A stretch of 64,000 bases of DNA from contig JAESUZ010000480.1 of NCBI GenBank assembly GCA_017311185.1, positions 620,001 through 684,000 on the forward strand, in the 5' to 3' direction. The notes under the pieces were generated by a model, which searched no databases, was not told where the DNA came from, and was given only the letters and a program-made list of their open reading frames with translations. Shown one piece after another: positions 24,372 to 37,318 of the stretch (its first letter is position 1; the number at the start of each line of letters is the position of its first letter). The position numbers and the translations under genes were made by a program. The DNA comes from Proteles cristata cristata (lineage: Eukaryota; Chordata; Mammalia; Carnivora; Hyaenidae).

Positions 24372-24590
24372 TATTTTAAATGTCTTATTTATTTTTGAGA
24401 GAGAGAGAGAAAGATACAGCATGAGTAGGGGAGGTACAGAGAGAGAGGGAGACACAGAATCCAAAACAGCCTCCAGGCTCTGAGTCAGCTGTCAACACAG
24501 AGCCCGATGGGGGGCTTGAACCCAAGAACCCTGAGATCATGACCTGAGCCGAAGCCGGATGCTTAACTGACTGAGCCACCCAGATGTCCC
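24372..24590 (-). mobile_element. Carnivore SINE, minus strand
   Basis: TCTTATTTATTTTTGAGAGAG, CAGCCTCCAGGCTCTGAGTCAGCTG, GAGATCATGACCTGAGCCGAAG and CTGAGCCACCCAGATGTCCC. Third SINE within 640 bp and inverted to the other two. Confidence 0.94.
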
Positions 24591-25428
24591 AATTGCCATT
24601 AAATTTTAATTTGAAGAGCTATAATTGAGATTATTTAGTATTCTTTCTACTTGAGGGAATTGGGCCTGTACATTCACTCAGGAGAAAGCTATGTTAACTC
24701 ATTTGCAGTATTTAGACTATATTTTGGCTACTTCCTCATCAGAGTACCAGATTTGAAGATATTAATTTCAATCTATAGTTTATAAAGTCCTTATGAAATC
24801 CTCTCAGAGCTCATCGTCTGCTGCACTGAAAATGGCTCTGGAGAAATCTAAGGCCAACCTGATGCTTTCTTTTACAACTTGAATGAGGTTTTGATTTATT
24901 ATCCAAATTAAGACAGGTTGGGGAGTTAGAAGAGATATTAGTTATATATTTGCTTTGGATAACATTTGTGAACTAGAGTTGTCCAATGTCATTTCTACAA
25001 TGTGATGATTGTACTCATTAATTAGATTTTTTTTTTACATAGAATGTGGTTCAAATAATTTCTTCTCTTTATATTCAATTTCCCATAAAAGATATATAAT
25101 ATATTTCTGTATTTACAATTAAAAGTAACACTTGACATTAGATGTTACCTTTCAATCTATAAAGTCAGGCCTGCAAACTCTTATTTCCACCTTTTTTCTC
25201 TGATCCTTTTATGTTGACATTATGGTCTTCTATTTTTAAAACAAGTTTTTCATCTTATAAAACTCATACTGTAATATTTATTCACAATTTTCCTGTGCTT
25301 TCAGATAGCATTTTTCTGAAGAGTGTTCTTCTCCATTAATAAGTGCTCTCTCTTTCAGCCTCTTATTATAGTGTTTGTTTCTTAGAAGGATTAAGTCTTT
25401 GAAAATAACGTATCATTCAATGGTGGTT
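24591..25428. other. Gene-free unassigned AT-rich sequence
   Basis: About 840 bp without gene or confident repeat. Confidence 0.45.
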
Positions 25429-25965
25429 CCTTGAAAACTTAGACATAAATATAATTACTATACAATTCAGCATTTCCGCTTCTGGATAAGTACTCAAAAG
25501 AATTGAAAACAGGGACATGAGAGATATTTCTGCATCAATGTACACAACAGTATATTTACGATAGCCAAAATATGGAAAGAATCCAAATGCTCATCAAAGG
25601 ATGAATGGATAAGTAAATGTCGTATATACATACAATAGAACACTATGTAACCTTAAAAAGGAATAAGTCTTATATGTGCTACAACATGACTGAATCTTGA
25701 AGACATTATGCCAAGTGAATAGTGAAATTGTAGAAACAGAAATTATACAGGTGCTTATCTGGGGGATAGGGGAATTGGACAATATTATTTAATGTATATA
25801 GAATTTCAGTTTAGGAAGATAAAAAATTCTGGAGATGAATGGTGGTAATGGTTGCCCAACAGTGTGTATGTATTCAATGCCACAGAACAATACACTTAAA
25901 ATTATTAAAATGGTAAATTTCTGTTATATACATTTTACCACAATAAGAATAATACCACAAGAAGA
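25429..25965 (+). mobile_element. Old LINE-1 3' fragment, plus strand
   Basis: 'gatagccaaaatatggaaag', 'ccaaatgctcatcaaaggatg', 'gaatggataagtaaatg', 'gccaagtgaatagtgaaat', 'ttctggagatgaatggtgg' and 'acacttaaaattattaaaatgg' give the classic L1 3'-end order. No open frame. Confidence 0.8.
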
Positions 25966-26029
25966 ATAATTTATCATTAAATAATTTAAATTTCCTACAC
26001 AGGCTATTTACTCAACAAAAAAGTGATTG

Positions 26030-27690
26030 GCAAGAGGCCAAGTGGTTTTTAGACTAATTGATTTACCTTAATTAATTTTTATTTTAGAGCCATATTAGAT
26101 TTATAGAACACTTGTAAAGATGGTTAAAGGGAGTTCTCATATACCCCAACCAGTCCACCTATTGTTAGCATGTTATATTTGTATGATACATAATTTACGA
26201 CAAATGAACCCACATTGATACAGTGTTATTAACTAAAGTCTATATTTCACTTGGACTTCTTAGTCTTTATGTAATGTCCACTTTCTCCCCCAGATCCCAT
26301 CTAGACCACCACATGGAATTTATTCATCGTTCTTCTTAGACATTTCTCAATGGTGGCAGTCTGTCATACTTTGTTTAACATGACCTTGACAATTTTGAGA
26401 AGTATTGGTTAAATATTTTGTATAATGTCTCTCAATTAATGTTCATCTAATATTTGCCTCATTATTAGACTATCCTTATGAGTTCTTGGATGGAAGACCA
26501 CATATGTAAAATGCCATTCCCCTTATACTATATTATGCTATAGACATAACATCACTGATGTTGTTAACCTTGATTACTTGTCAAAGTAATGCTCCTAAGA
26601 CTTCTCTTATGCAAACTTACCCCCACCCCCTCCCCTACAGTATCCTCTGAAAGAAATCAGACCACACTTACCAGGTTGGGAATTATCATCCACATTGGGA
26701 ATATCATATACAGGGTGGTTTATATAAATATAATTTTAAGGGGCGCCTGGTTGACTCAGCTGGTTAAGCATCTGCCTTCAGCTCAGGTCATGAACTTGCA
26801 GTTTCTGAATTCAAGCCCCACATTGGGGGGTCTGTAAGTGCAGAACCTGCTTCAGATTCTGTGGTCCCCCTCTCTCTGCTCTCTCCCGGTAACACACACA
26901 CCTCTCTCTCTCTCAAAAATAAATAAATAAACTAATTTAAAAAATTCTTCTGCATGGGATAGTAGTCCATTCTTCCTCATTTATTTATTCAATTATTTAA
27001 TGATATCAATGTCGACTCATAAACACATATATATTTATAATTTTTATAATAAACAATACTGCATAATTTACTTTTTGCTCAAAATATTCACACTTTAACT
27101 GGAAACTCTTTTAGTTGTCTCTTGTGTCCCTTTGACACAAGGGTTTCTTTGATGATCTTTAGTTTCTGGTATTACAGGAAGCTCCAGGTCATCTCATATT
27201 TTCTTTAAATGAGCCCTAGAAACAGCCATTTTCCAAAGAACCTTGGTTCCTTTCCTTAGAAATCAAGATTTGAGCACGAGAGTGCTCCTTGCTACTATAC
27301 AAGGGTATTGTTGCTTCAGACTCTCACAACTAACAGAGCAAGGAAATATATATATACAGTCATAACTAAATCATTATGTTTTATAGATATATTTCTGTAT
27401 CTATGTTAAGCCTACCATGAGTTCATCCTAATGAATCCAACTCTAATCCATCATTCTCCTTAGCCCCTTTGTCAGTAATCTCAGACTCCAACAGTAAACC
27501 TGGTTCTCATCATCCACCATCAATTTATGGATTGTTCATTCATATCATGATTTCAGGATTGTTAACCCATACCCTTGTGAAACAATTTTATCATTAGATT
27601 ATAAGTTTTATGTGCAGTTTCTTTTGCTTCGAGTCTTACAAACTTTACTTATTTACATATTACCCAGGTAATTTAGTTAGATTTTCTCTA
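26030..27690 (-). mobile_element. Old LINE-1, minus strand, split by a SINE
   Basis: Left part: 'attttagagccatattagat', 'gagttctcatataccccaac', 'cattgatacagtgttatt'. Right part after the SINE: 'tcatttatttattcaattat', 'tcccttgtgtccctttgac'-like text at 27116-27136, 'aagctccaggtcatctcata', 'cagccattttccaaagaacc', and 'gagttcatcctaatgaatcc'. Both halves are continuous with the reverse of one old L1 3' region; the SINE at 26738-26943 was inserted later. Confidence 0.7.
26738..26943 (+). mobile_element. Carnivore SINE nested in L1
   Basis: GGGGCGCCTGGTTGACTCAGC head, CTCAGGTCATGAACTTGC, 'gaattcaagccccacattgg', CT-rich body with a short CA stretch and AAAAATAAATAAATAAAC tail. Confidence 0.93.
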
Positions 27691-27769
27691 CTATAGTTTA
27701 TCTTAGAATCCCTAAACTCCTAAATTATATATATTGAATTACATAAATTAAGAATCACTTTTTTTTACT

Positions 27770-27860
27770 ACAGGAGCCTGACTGGCTCAGTTGGTGGAAC
27801 ATGTGACTGTTAATCTCGTGGTCATGGGTTCAAGCCCCATGCTGGTAGTGGGGCCTACTT

Positions 27861-27862
<2 letters not shown>
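27770..27862 (+). mobile_element. Short-subtype carnivore SINE
   Basis: 'aggagcctgactggctcagttgg' head, 'catgggttcaagccccatgc' B-box region, 'ggtagtggggcctacttgaaag'. It lacks the CT body, and its A-rich tail has become a very long GAAA array. Confidence 0.85.
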
Positions 27863-28300
<438 letters not shown>

Positions 28301-28689
28301 TTTCATTTTGTGCTGTAAAATTCTACAAGCTTTGCAAACCCTTGGTGTAATGTACCCACCATTTTAGTCTGATGAGAATAGTTTTAATGCCCCTATGTTT
28401 GCTGCACTACTCAAGCTCCCTGTATCCTTTCTAAACTGATGTTTTATTTATAAACACTGATCTGTTTATTATCTTTATATCATTTTTGGCTTACCATAAT
28501 TTCACATATAAATGTAATTAAAAGAGTAAATAGCCCTTTCATACTGACTTAACCCCCATTTACCAATATGGTAATATACATCTCTTAAATATTGAAGACA
28601 AAGAGACAGATTATTTCCAATTATTAAAAGTAAGTTCATTCCAAATTTTAAAATATTTTATATTTATCTTTGCATACACTATTATTTTA
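28301..28689. other. Unassigned sequence
   Basis: AT-rich. May be part of the L1 that follows, but cannot be assigned. Confidence 0.35.
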
Positions 28690-29430
28690 ACCCATTAAGG
28701 TGTGTTCACATATTTACCTCGTATGATACCTCCCCTCTTTTTACTGCTTACTAGTATTCCATTATTTGGATGCCCCACAGTGTGTTTTTATTTACCTATT
28801 AAAGCACATCTTGATTGCTTTTAATTTGGAGCAACTATGGTCAAAGCATAAATATTCTTGTTCAGCTTTTTATGTGCACATAAGTTTTCAAATCAGCTGA
28901 GTAAAATCTTAGGAGTGCAATGACTGGATCATATGGCATGACTATGTTTATCTTTGCAAAAGCAGTCAAATTATTTGCCTAACAGTACAATTTTGTATTC
29001 TCAACAGCAGTGAATAATAGATCCTGTTGTTCCAATCCATACCCACAATTGATAATGTCAGGGGTTTTAGTTTTAATCATTCTAATAAGTGTATTGTTAT
29101 CTCATTTTTGTTTTAATTTGCATTTTCCTAGTGCAAACCTATGTGGTTTCATTGGTCTTGCTTATTGCTTATTTGATATTTTTAATTTTTTTTGGTTAAA
29201 TATCTCTTCTGGTCTTTTGCTTAGGTCTTAATGATTTCTTATTGTTGTAAGAGCTCCTTGTTATTTTGCATATCAGTCTTTTTTATTTTTGACATGTAGT
29301 CAAATAGTTTTTCCATTCTGTTAATGATTTCTTACTGTCATAAGGGCTCCTTGTATATTTTGCATATCAGTCTTTTTTTGACATGTAGCTTGCAAATAGT
29401 TTTCTTCCAGTCTGTTAGAATTAATACTTA
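28690..29430 (-). mobile_element. Old LINE-1 3' fragment, minus strand, with internal duplication
   Basis: Reverse L1 blocks: 'agtattccattatttggatg', 'aggagtgcaatgactggatc', 'tgtattctcaacagcagtg', 'tctcatttttgttttaatttg', 'catttcctagtg'-like text. A 93-bp segment near the end is duplicated in tandem (see separate entry). Confidence 0.7.
29228..29415. repeat. 93-bp tandem duplication inside L1
   Basis: Copy 1 at 29228-29320 and copy 2 at 29321-29415 both run 'ttaatgatttctta', 'gctccttg', 'ttttgcatatcagtctttt', 'gacatgtag', 'aaatagtttt', 'tctg'. They differ by several substitutions and short indels, so the duplication is not recent. Confidence 0.8.
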
Positions 29431-29995
29431 TCAGTTGGACTTATCTAAATTATACCATAACATACATGTCTTGAAAATTGAAAGTCAAAAAAAAAAAACA
29501 CTCTAAATTATTTTCAATCCTTAAAAATGTTTATTCCAGATTTCATAATTTTTGCATTCATTATTCTTTCATAAATTATTTTGCATGTTTTTGCATTATT
29601 TCTTTATTGCATTATATACCTATTCATTTGATTCTTTGCTTGTTCTTTCATCAATATTGCCAGACACCCACACCTGTTTTATTTGCTATTTTTATGTCTC
29701 ACTCCTATCTAAAACTGCTTATCTGAGTAAGCAATTATTTCACACTATTTTTGTCCCTTGTTCCTTTTGTTATTCAGATACATACTATAGTCATGCTGGT
29801 GACAAACTACTTTTCTGTTAATGATATTCGTTCCTGAATAATTTGATCTGCTGTATCGTTTTAATATATGAATAGTTAAATGGAATTGTGTCAACAGCAT
29901 TCTGACACTATGGTGAAATTTTAAAATTTATTTTTCTTTGATGATTTTGCACAGTCCTTTTTATATTACATTGCTTTTAAGGTTGGGAATAGCAT
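29431..29995. other. Unassigned AT-rich sequence
   Basis: Overlapping plus-strand frames at 29478-29821 have no domain. The region may be further L1 relic, but there is no clear match. Confidence 0.35.
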
Positions 29996-30090
29996 GGTAG
30001 ACTGAATAAAGGCTCTCTAGAATTGGTCTTATGCCCCATGACCTGTGGATGTATTAACTTACTTAGTAAAAGGGACTTGGTATTACTTAA
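29996..30090 (+). mobile_element. Ancient LTR/MER-like fragment
   Basis: 'tggtagactgaataaaggct', 'gccccatgacctgtggatgt' and 'gtaaaagggacttgg' match the start of the same kind of old LTR-type repeat seen inverted at 6190. Family name uncertain. Confidence 0.5.
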
Positions 30091-30329
30091 CTCCATTTTT
30101 TTCTAAGTAGCATGCATGAAATTTGGCTCTAAAATTTTTTTAATACAAAGATGTTAAGAGAGGATGCATACTGATTAAAATGTTACTCCTGATGATATAA
30201 TGTAAAATAATATTTGAATTCTTCTGATAACTCATGGAAGTCTAATTTCTCAAAATGTGCCAATAAATTAGAAAATTCCTAGGTGAATCCCTGGATAAGA
30301 AGCTTTAAAATATTTACTCTTCTGTGTGG

Positions 30330-31594
30330 AACAAAATTTATATTCACACATTTATAGTCAGTTAATTTACCACAATGGTGCCAAAAACATACAATGAGGA
30401 AAGATTGGTCACTTTGATAATTGGAGTTGGGAAAATTGGACAGCTATATGCAAAAGACAGAAATTGAACCATTATCTTACACCATACACAAAATTTAACT
30501 CAAAATGGATTAAAGACTTGGATGTAAGACCTAATGCTATAAACCTCTAGAAGAAAACGTAGAGGGCAAGCCCTTTAACATTGGCCTTGGCAATGATTTT
30601 TTTTTTTAATTTCACACCACAAACAAAGGTGACAGAAGCAAAAATGAACAAGTGAGACTATATCGTGGTAAAAATTTTCTTCACAATGAAAGAAACCATA
30701 AGCAAAATGAAGAGGCACCTACTGAATAGGAAAAATATTTGCCAAAAAATTAAAAATATTTGCAAATATGATTTTTTCAAATCATTATTTTATAAGAGAC
30801 TAATACTTAAAATATATAAAGAACTGATACAACTCAATAGCAAAACAAAAACCAAACCAAATAAAACAAAAACAAGCAATTGGATTAATAAATTGGCAAA
30901 GGATCTGAATAGACATTTTCCCAAAGAAGACATACAGATAGCCAATAAGTACATGAAAAGGTGCTCAACATCACTAATCATCAGGGAAATGTAAATCAAA
31001 ATTACAGCGAGATATCACCAAACACCTGTTAGAATGGCTGTTATCAAAAATAAAATAGATAACACGTGGTGGCGAGCATGTGGAGAAAAGGAAACCTTGT
31101 ACATTGTTGGTGAAAATGTAAAATAGTGCAGTTACTATGGAAAACAGTATGGAATTTCTTCAAAAAACTAAAGATAAAATTACCATATGATCCAGCAAAT
31201 TCATTTCTGGGTGTTTATCTGAGGAAAATGAAAACATTAGCTCCAAAAGATATCTGTACCTCCATGTTAATTGTAGCAGTATTTATGATAACTAAGACAC
31301 ATAAGCAGCCTAAATTTCCATCCATGGGTGAATGGATGAGAAAATATGATTACACACACATACATGAGATATTATTCACCCACAGAAAAGGAGAGCTAGA
31401 CTTCAGCATCTGAAGCAACATGGATGGGCCTTGAAGACATTATGTTAAGCAATGAAAATCATACAGAGGAAGAGAAATGCTTATGATCTGACATATATGT
31501 GGAGTCCTCACAACAAAAACCTCATAGATACTGAGAAGAACTTGATGATTGCTAAAGGTGAGTGGTGTTGGGTAGGCAAAGAGGTGAAGGTGGT
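30330..31594 (+). pseudogene. LINE-1 ORF2 C-terminal remnant and 3' end
   Basis: This is the 3' part of a 5'-truncated L1. Frames at 30665-30994 and 31126-31413 encode pieces typical of the ORF2p region after the reverse transcriptase, such as '[18 protein letters not shown]', 'MKRCSTSLI', '[13 protein letters not shown]' and 'PSMGEWMRKYDY'. ORF2p is the endonuclease/reverse transcriptase of L1. Here only the C-terminal portion remains, it is broken by frameshifts and stops between the two frames, and the DNA runs on through 'tgaaaatcatacagaggaag' to the 3' end. It cannot be active. The 3' end at about 31594 merges with a second long GAAA array, probably grown from its poly-A tail. Confidence 0.85.
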
Positions 31595-32062
<468 letters not shown>

Positions 32063-34319
32063 ATCCTACTTTTCCATAATGACATTAGCTCTTTAAGAAA
32101 TTTAAAAGGTTTAAACATTGGAAGATTCAGAAAACATGATGTAAGAAAAGATTTGCCTCTCTAAATCTGGAAAAATAATATATTTTGACCAGGCATTGGA
32201 GAACATAATGGTGAAATACTTTCATGATGTGATTCCCTTGCTTATAGTCCTCTACATTTGTAAATTAATGTTTTAGTGTATAAATTACTGTCTCAATATA
32301 AATCATGGTCAAATATATTTTCTTTAAGCAGACTATAAGTCTTATTCATTTTAATGTATTTAGATGAGATATGCTACTTTGCAAAGAGTCATTTAGGATA
32401 AACAAGCTGGCAATGAAACAAGACTTTTTTGAGTCTTTGCCACTTTCTCTGATTATTCAGATTCCAGCAAATATCTCCAGTTATAAACTCCTTCCCCCTT
32501 CCCACTTTGCCACATGGCTGTATTCTTAAAATAAAATGAGATGATTATTTGCTTGTGTATGAAATCCTATATGTAATATATAATCATATGTGTATCCATA
32601 TACACAAACATATGTAATCATTTGTGTGCAATAAGCTATCATCTCATATTTGGTCTTAAACTATGATTTTGTGGGTATCTATAGCACTGTATTGTCTATA
32701 GTATACTATTCACAAGAAATGCATGAAAGATTTAACTCTCTAAGGTTATCCTTCTGAGTTTCTGGTAACAGTGGTATAATGTCCTTTATTAGATAAGGTT
32801 ATTTGATTTTGAACAATAGAGCCAGCCTATGGGAAATTCTAGTAAAAGAAAACAATAAGCCGTTGTTAGAAGGATATAATATTTTTTCACAGGCCCAAAT
32901 AAAGAGGTTAACAACTATTGAAAAGTTTATGAATATATCTAAGTTAATGACAGATCTATGACTAATAACTCAGAAAGTGCAGGAGCTCATCAAAGACTTT
33001 TTGAAAACACTTTTACTGGGTCACTTATAAACAGCCATTCAAATTTCCATTTTTCTTAAAATCAGAATTCCAGTGCTCAGGTGATAATGAGCTTGGAAGG
33101 TACAGATAACATAGCAAGCATGCCCCTTCTGAGAATCTGGATTAGAAGGGTGTGAAGGCCTGATTGATTGTCTCAAACAAATAACATGGAATTGGAGAGA
33201 AGAGATTTCTTTAAAAGAATAGTACTGAAAAACAAGGACAGTATGACAATGCATTTATTGAGGGCATATTCCAGGTTTGTTTTATTCCTAAAAAATCTGA
33301 GCTCTCTGGTCAGCCACCAAAATAGGTTTTTAATTTCCTTCAAACTTGACAAAGTCCTTTTTCTTTATTTCTCATTCTTTGCCCTTTAGTAACCTTTTTC
33401 TGTTCTCTTTCTTATCTTGGGCTGTTTATAGATTGCAGGCAAAGTCAATAAAGATACTGAACTATTCTCTTCAAAAGTCATGTTATGTAATTTCAACATT
33501 TCTGCTTGCCACAAACAAAATTTTACCATAGATATTCTTTCATTATCAGTCAATAGACTGATATTATTTTTTCCAGGTCTTCACATGTACGGAACACTAT
33601 CTTATAAATGATTGGATGGTACCTTATTACAATGCCATTTTTTAGCATCTCTTCATGCTGCCTCAATTCAACCACTTCATTATATTAGCCTCCTTTCAGA
33701 ACAGTAAAGCTAGAGGAAATTACTATAGAACGTGATTGCATCTAATTTTCATTTGGGCCTCTTTACTAAATTGAAATGTAGATGAACATGTTCCAAATCA
33801 TGAAGTCATGGTTCTGCTGGACTCGCCTTATTTTCATCTGGGAAAATTAAGCCCCCTGAGTTTTACCTGCCAGCTAGTTCTGAGAATTTACCAGTATCCT
33901 GATTTATTCATGCTTCAAACAAGTCTTGTGGGTCCTTCAAGAGATCAGATTTTCTACTCTTGCCCCTCTAGCTGCCTTTATCTCTGGTCTTTGTGAGACT
34001 GACAGGTGGCTGTGCCCTAAGTGTAGTCACAATGTTGTAGAGAACACTGGAATGTGCTATACACATATACTTCACCTCAAATTTAGGTAGAAGAAGATAT
34101 CCCTAATTTCTTTCAAAAAAAATGAAGTGAGTTCATTTAGGCAGCCAATATTAAAGACTTGCCAATAGTGGAAATGAATTACAATAAAAAATAACTTACA
34201 AGTACCACATAGTTGAAAACCTATCAACCTTTCCTGACCTGGCTTTTTGTATCTTTCAACCTGACAAAGAAGAGTTTATCTACTCTTCGTATCACAATCA
34301 TGGAAGTGTCTTGGGTTTT
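32063..34319. other. Gene-free unassigned sequence
   Basis: 2.2 kb without gene, splice-like exon or recognised repeat. Small frames at 33039-33254, 33168-33389, 33346-33531 and 33808-33996 overlap on different strands and show no domain. Composition is moderately AT-rich. Confidence 0.5.
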
Positions 34320-35207
34320 CCTGACTGCCGGAGGCCGCGCCGGCTCCGACAGGTCCAGGGGTCCCTGAAGGATGGACGGTGTCAGCGAAAGAGAATGAGA
34401 GAGCCCCGAGATTCTTTCTGATCACCAGGCAGGCATCTCTGTCCTGTCGGTTTTGGTGTCTTTATTTTAAGGTTCAGCAACAAGATGAAGTCATAGAAAG
34501 GAATTTCTTACAATGGGAGGCCTTTTGTGATACCAATTAACAGAATGTTCATAGAGAAAAACAGCATAACATACAAGTTAAATTGTATATAGATAAGCTA
34601 GGAGTCATTCTGTCTGGCCCTCAAGAAGATAAATGTTTCTGAATTGGTTTATTTGTGGAAACTAACATGGGGGCCCTAAATGTGTCCATCTTTGCACCTG
34701 GGTTTATGTTTTAGCTACTTTTATCTATCCTCATCCCAGCTGCCAGTGTAAGGGAGGGTGTTTGTGGAATGTAGGCCTTGAGGAAGGGACTGCTATGCTT
34801 CACCAGTTAGCAAAGATGTATGTAGTAACTTATGTTCTGCCCTGAAATAGGCTGTTTGTCTCAGGGCCAGGCTCAGTTGTAACTCTTGTGTTCTTAACCC
34901 CTTAAGTCTTGGATCTGCAAGGCCCATAGGAAGAGCCTTTTGACAATTGCCTATAGAGCTTTCATCTAAAGTCTCTTTTGTAAAGGCAGGAATATGCTTT
35001 TCCTTATGACGTATCTGTGTTCAGAATATGGGTCTAATATGGAATATTGTGAGGCCTAGTCAATACCAGCAGGCTCATTTCCAACATGAGCCAGTAGTAG
35101 CAGAAGGAGATACTAGTCTTCATTTCTCATGGCAGAAGCTGCAAACATTGTCACTTCCTTGCCGTGACTGCCATCCAGAGAGGCCGGTGCGGCTCCTGGC
35201 ACCTGAC
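34320..35207 (-). mobile_element. Solo LTR, class II (ERVK-like) type, 6-bp target duplication
   Basis: The element at 34326-35201 (876 bp) starts TG and ends CA and sits between perfect 6-bp repeats CCTGAC (34320-34325 and 35202-35207). Both ends are GC-rich and roughly inverted relative to each other: TGCCGGAGGCCGCGCCGG at the left and GGCCGGTGCGGCTCCTGGCA at the right. On the minus strand an AATAAA signal lies at 34461-34466, about 135 bp from the LTR 3' end, which sets the orientation. A 6-bp duplication is typical of class II (betaretrovirus-like) integrases. No internal retroviral sequence flanks it, so it looks like recombination between two LTRs. Confidence 0.75.
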
Positions 35208-36599
35208 CATCTCCTAGCATGTGGACGAAACTACTAACTCTCCATATGAGAAAGAGGAAGGAGATTTTTTTCTCTCTCTCCAGTCTGTGGTCCCTTTCAC
35301 AAATTAGGATTTTAGACTAAATTTTCATGTTCCACAAATGACTGTCAGTTGGAAGGTTGGCTCCATTCTGAAAGTAACTTATCTTACCTCAGAGAAATAT
35401 AACCCATTCCCATGAACTCCCCCAAAAAGGAAATCAATAGCAAAGCATTCTCCAACTCTAGTCAATTTGGTGTTCAAGGAACCTCAAGTGAGATTCCATA
35501 CAATAGTCCTCTTTATTTTAAAAAATATATATATTCTTCGTATAATCGTTCTTCTAGTATTAGGTAAAGAAAAAATGATTTTTTTCTCTGGTTCAACTTT
35601 TTTTTTCATCCAAGTTCTGTATCTGTAAAGAGTTATACAAAGAACAGCAGCAAGAAAAATATAAAAAGACAATTTATAGAAATAATACAATTCAAATTAA
35701 CATTGAGAAACATAAATGGTTTCTAAGGAAACGTCATGATCAGGGGCAGTTTTGTTAAAAGTTTACTAAGCAGAGCAGTTAGCTTCTTAAGGTATTTCCA
35801 GCTTCCCACAAGAACATTGTGCAGCATGTCCTTCACAATTGTATCTGAAAAGGTAAATTATGAAGCTAAGTTTTAGAAAATAATAATAACAAACATTTCT
35901 TAAATCCCCTTTGGATTCTTCTCAAATGTTGGGCACAAGAGTGAGAATTAGATGATTTACTTAGCTATGAACTAAAAAAAATTAAGGATAAAGAGAATCA
36001 GGAAATGAGTCAAATCCTCCCCAAAGTAATAATTTATAAATAAACTAGTATAAATACTGTATTAAACTAAATTAATGCCAATTAAACTAATTAACACTGT
36101 GTTTCATTATAGCTAGTCTAAATTCTATATTAAACATTATAATACAAAATATCTTAGGAGTTTACATTAGACATTGTGTACAACCAGCTTGAATACATCT
36201 TGAGTTCACATTAGGATGCAGACATACCAAGGGAAGGTTTTCTTCCATTCTCTCTTCACAGAGGACTCAGGGATTTCCTTAAAAGAAGAAAATAGAGGGA
36301 AGGAAATTTCAAGAAGAACATGGTGGCTATCTCTCATGTTTGTTATTAGCCTAGCTTCTGTTATTATGCTTAAGTTTTAAGGACAAACACTAAAAATAAA
36401 AGTCAAACCAAGGAGATGTGTCATTAATGACACAATAAAAGCTACTGGATGAAGAAAGTGTTAAGGTTCTAATGCACTGAGACTTCTACAACTGGTGGGG
36501 AAGACAGAAGGCTGAAGGGAAGTGTCATTAGAGACACCGGTGGCTTCATCAATTATCAAGATATATAGATATTCAGTGGTGGCAAGATTTGGCTCATAC
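35208..36599. other. Gene-free unassigned sequence
   Basis: AT-rich, with no gene or recognised repeat. The minus-strand frame at 35484-35690 has no domain. Confidence 0.45.
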
Positions 36600-36840
36600 T
36601 CTGAGAGCGGCCCAGTGCCCAAGCTCAGCCCATATCAATTGGACCCATCCCTTGGATCCACCATGTGTTATCAGTATGATCTTGGATGAGTCCCAATTTC
36701 TTCATCTATACATTGATGATGAATTGATGACAGAATCTGTCTCCCAGGGCAGCTGTTAGGAGATCCTGGCAAAGTGTTGCACAAAGTGACTGATATACAG
36801 TAAATCCAGCAAGTTTTCTGCAAATGTTAGCCATTAATTT
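36600..36840 (-). mobile_element. MIR SINE, minus strand
   Basis: 'tgatcttggatgagtcccaa', 'tttcttcatctatacattgatg', 'cagggcagctgttaggagat' and 'actgatatacagtaaatcc' then 'aaatgttagccattaa' give the inverted MIR in the right order. Confidence 0.75.
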
Positions 36841-37263
36841 CTTTCCATCCTCTGCAATGCCCTTGGAGAAGACAGCTGTAGCATTGTGACATCAACTAGT
36901 TTTCTCAACACTGTTACTTCATCAACTGAACAGCACCTCAACCAAACCTGGCTGCTTGTACTTTAAATAAGGTGCTTTCATAGGGTAGTGGTTTCAGATA
37001 TTATTGCAGCAACAGAAACTACAATTAAGATCAGAGTAAGAAATAAGTGAAGGGAGTAAGAAATAGCCAGCTGCCTTAGATTCAACCATAATATCACCTT
37101 TAAAAGTTTAATCCAATATTTGTTCTATCCCTTGCCTCTATTTTCTCAGTTTACCATTTTACACTGTTTGACATTTGGAAGTTTTATGTTTCTGTAAGTC
37201 AAAATTGTTATTCCTTTTTGGTGGATTTCATTTCTCCTAAATTCTAAAGTTTCTAGGCCAGAG
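36841..37263. other. Unassigned sequence
   Basis: No gene or repeat recognised. Confidence 0.4.
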
Positions 37264-37318
37264 GGTGTGTGTGTGTGTGTGTGTGTATGTATATATATAT
37301 ATATACATACACACACAC
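37264..37318. repeat. (TG)n(TA)n(CA)n palindromic microsatellite
   Basis: A TG run, then TATA, then ACATACACACAC. The TG and CA arms are complementary, so the tract can fold into a hairpin or cruciform with a TA-rich centre. Confidence 0.95.

Noticed and set aside
28590..29545. Possible larger duplication linking 28530-28640 with 29430-29530
   Set aside because: Some words recur ('tacat(c/g)tctt', 'attgaa', 'ttattcca'), but alignment by eye is poor in AT-rich DNA.
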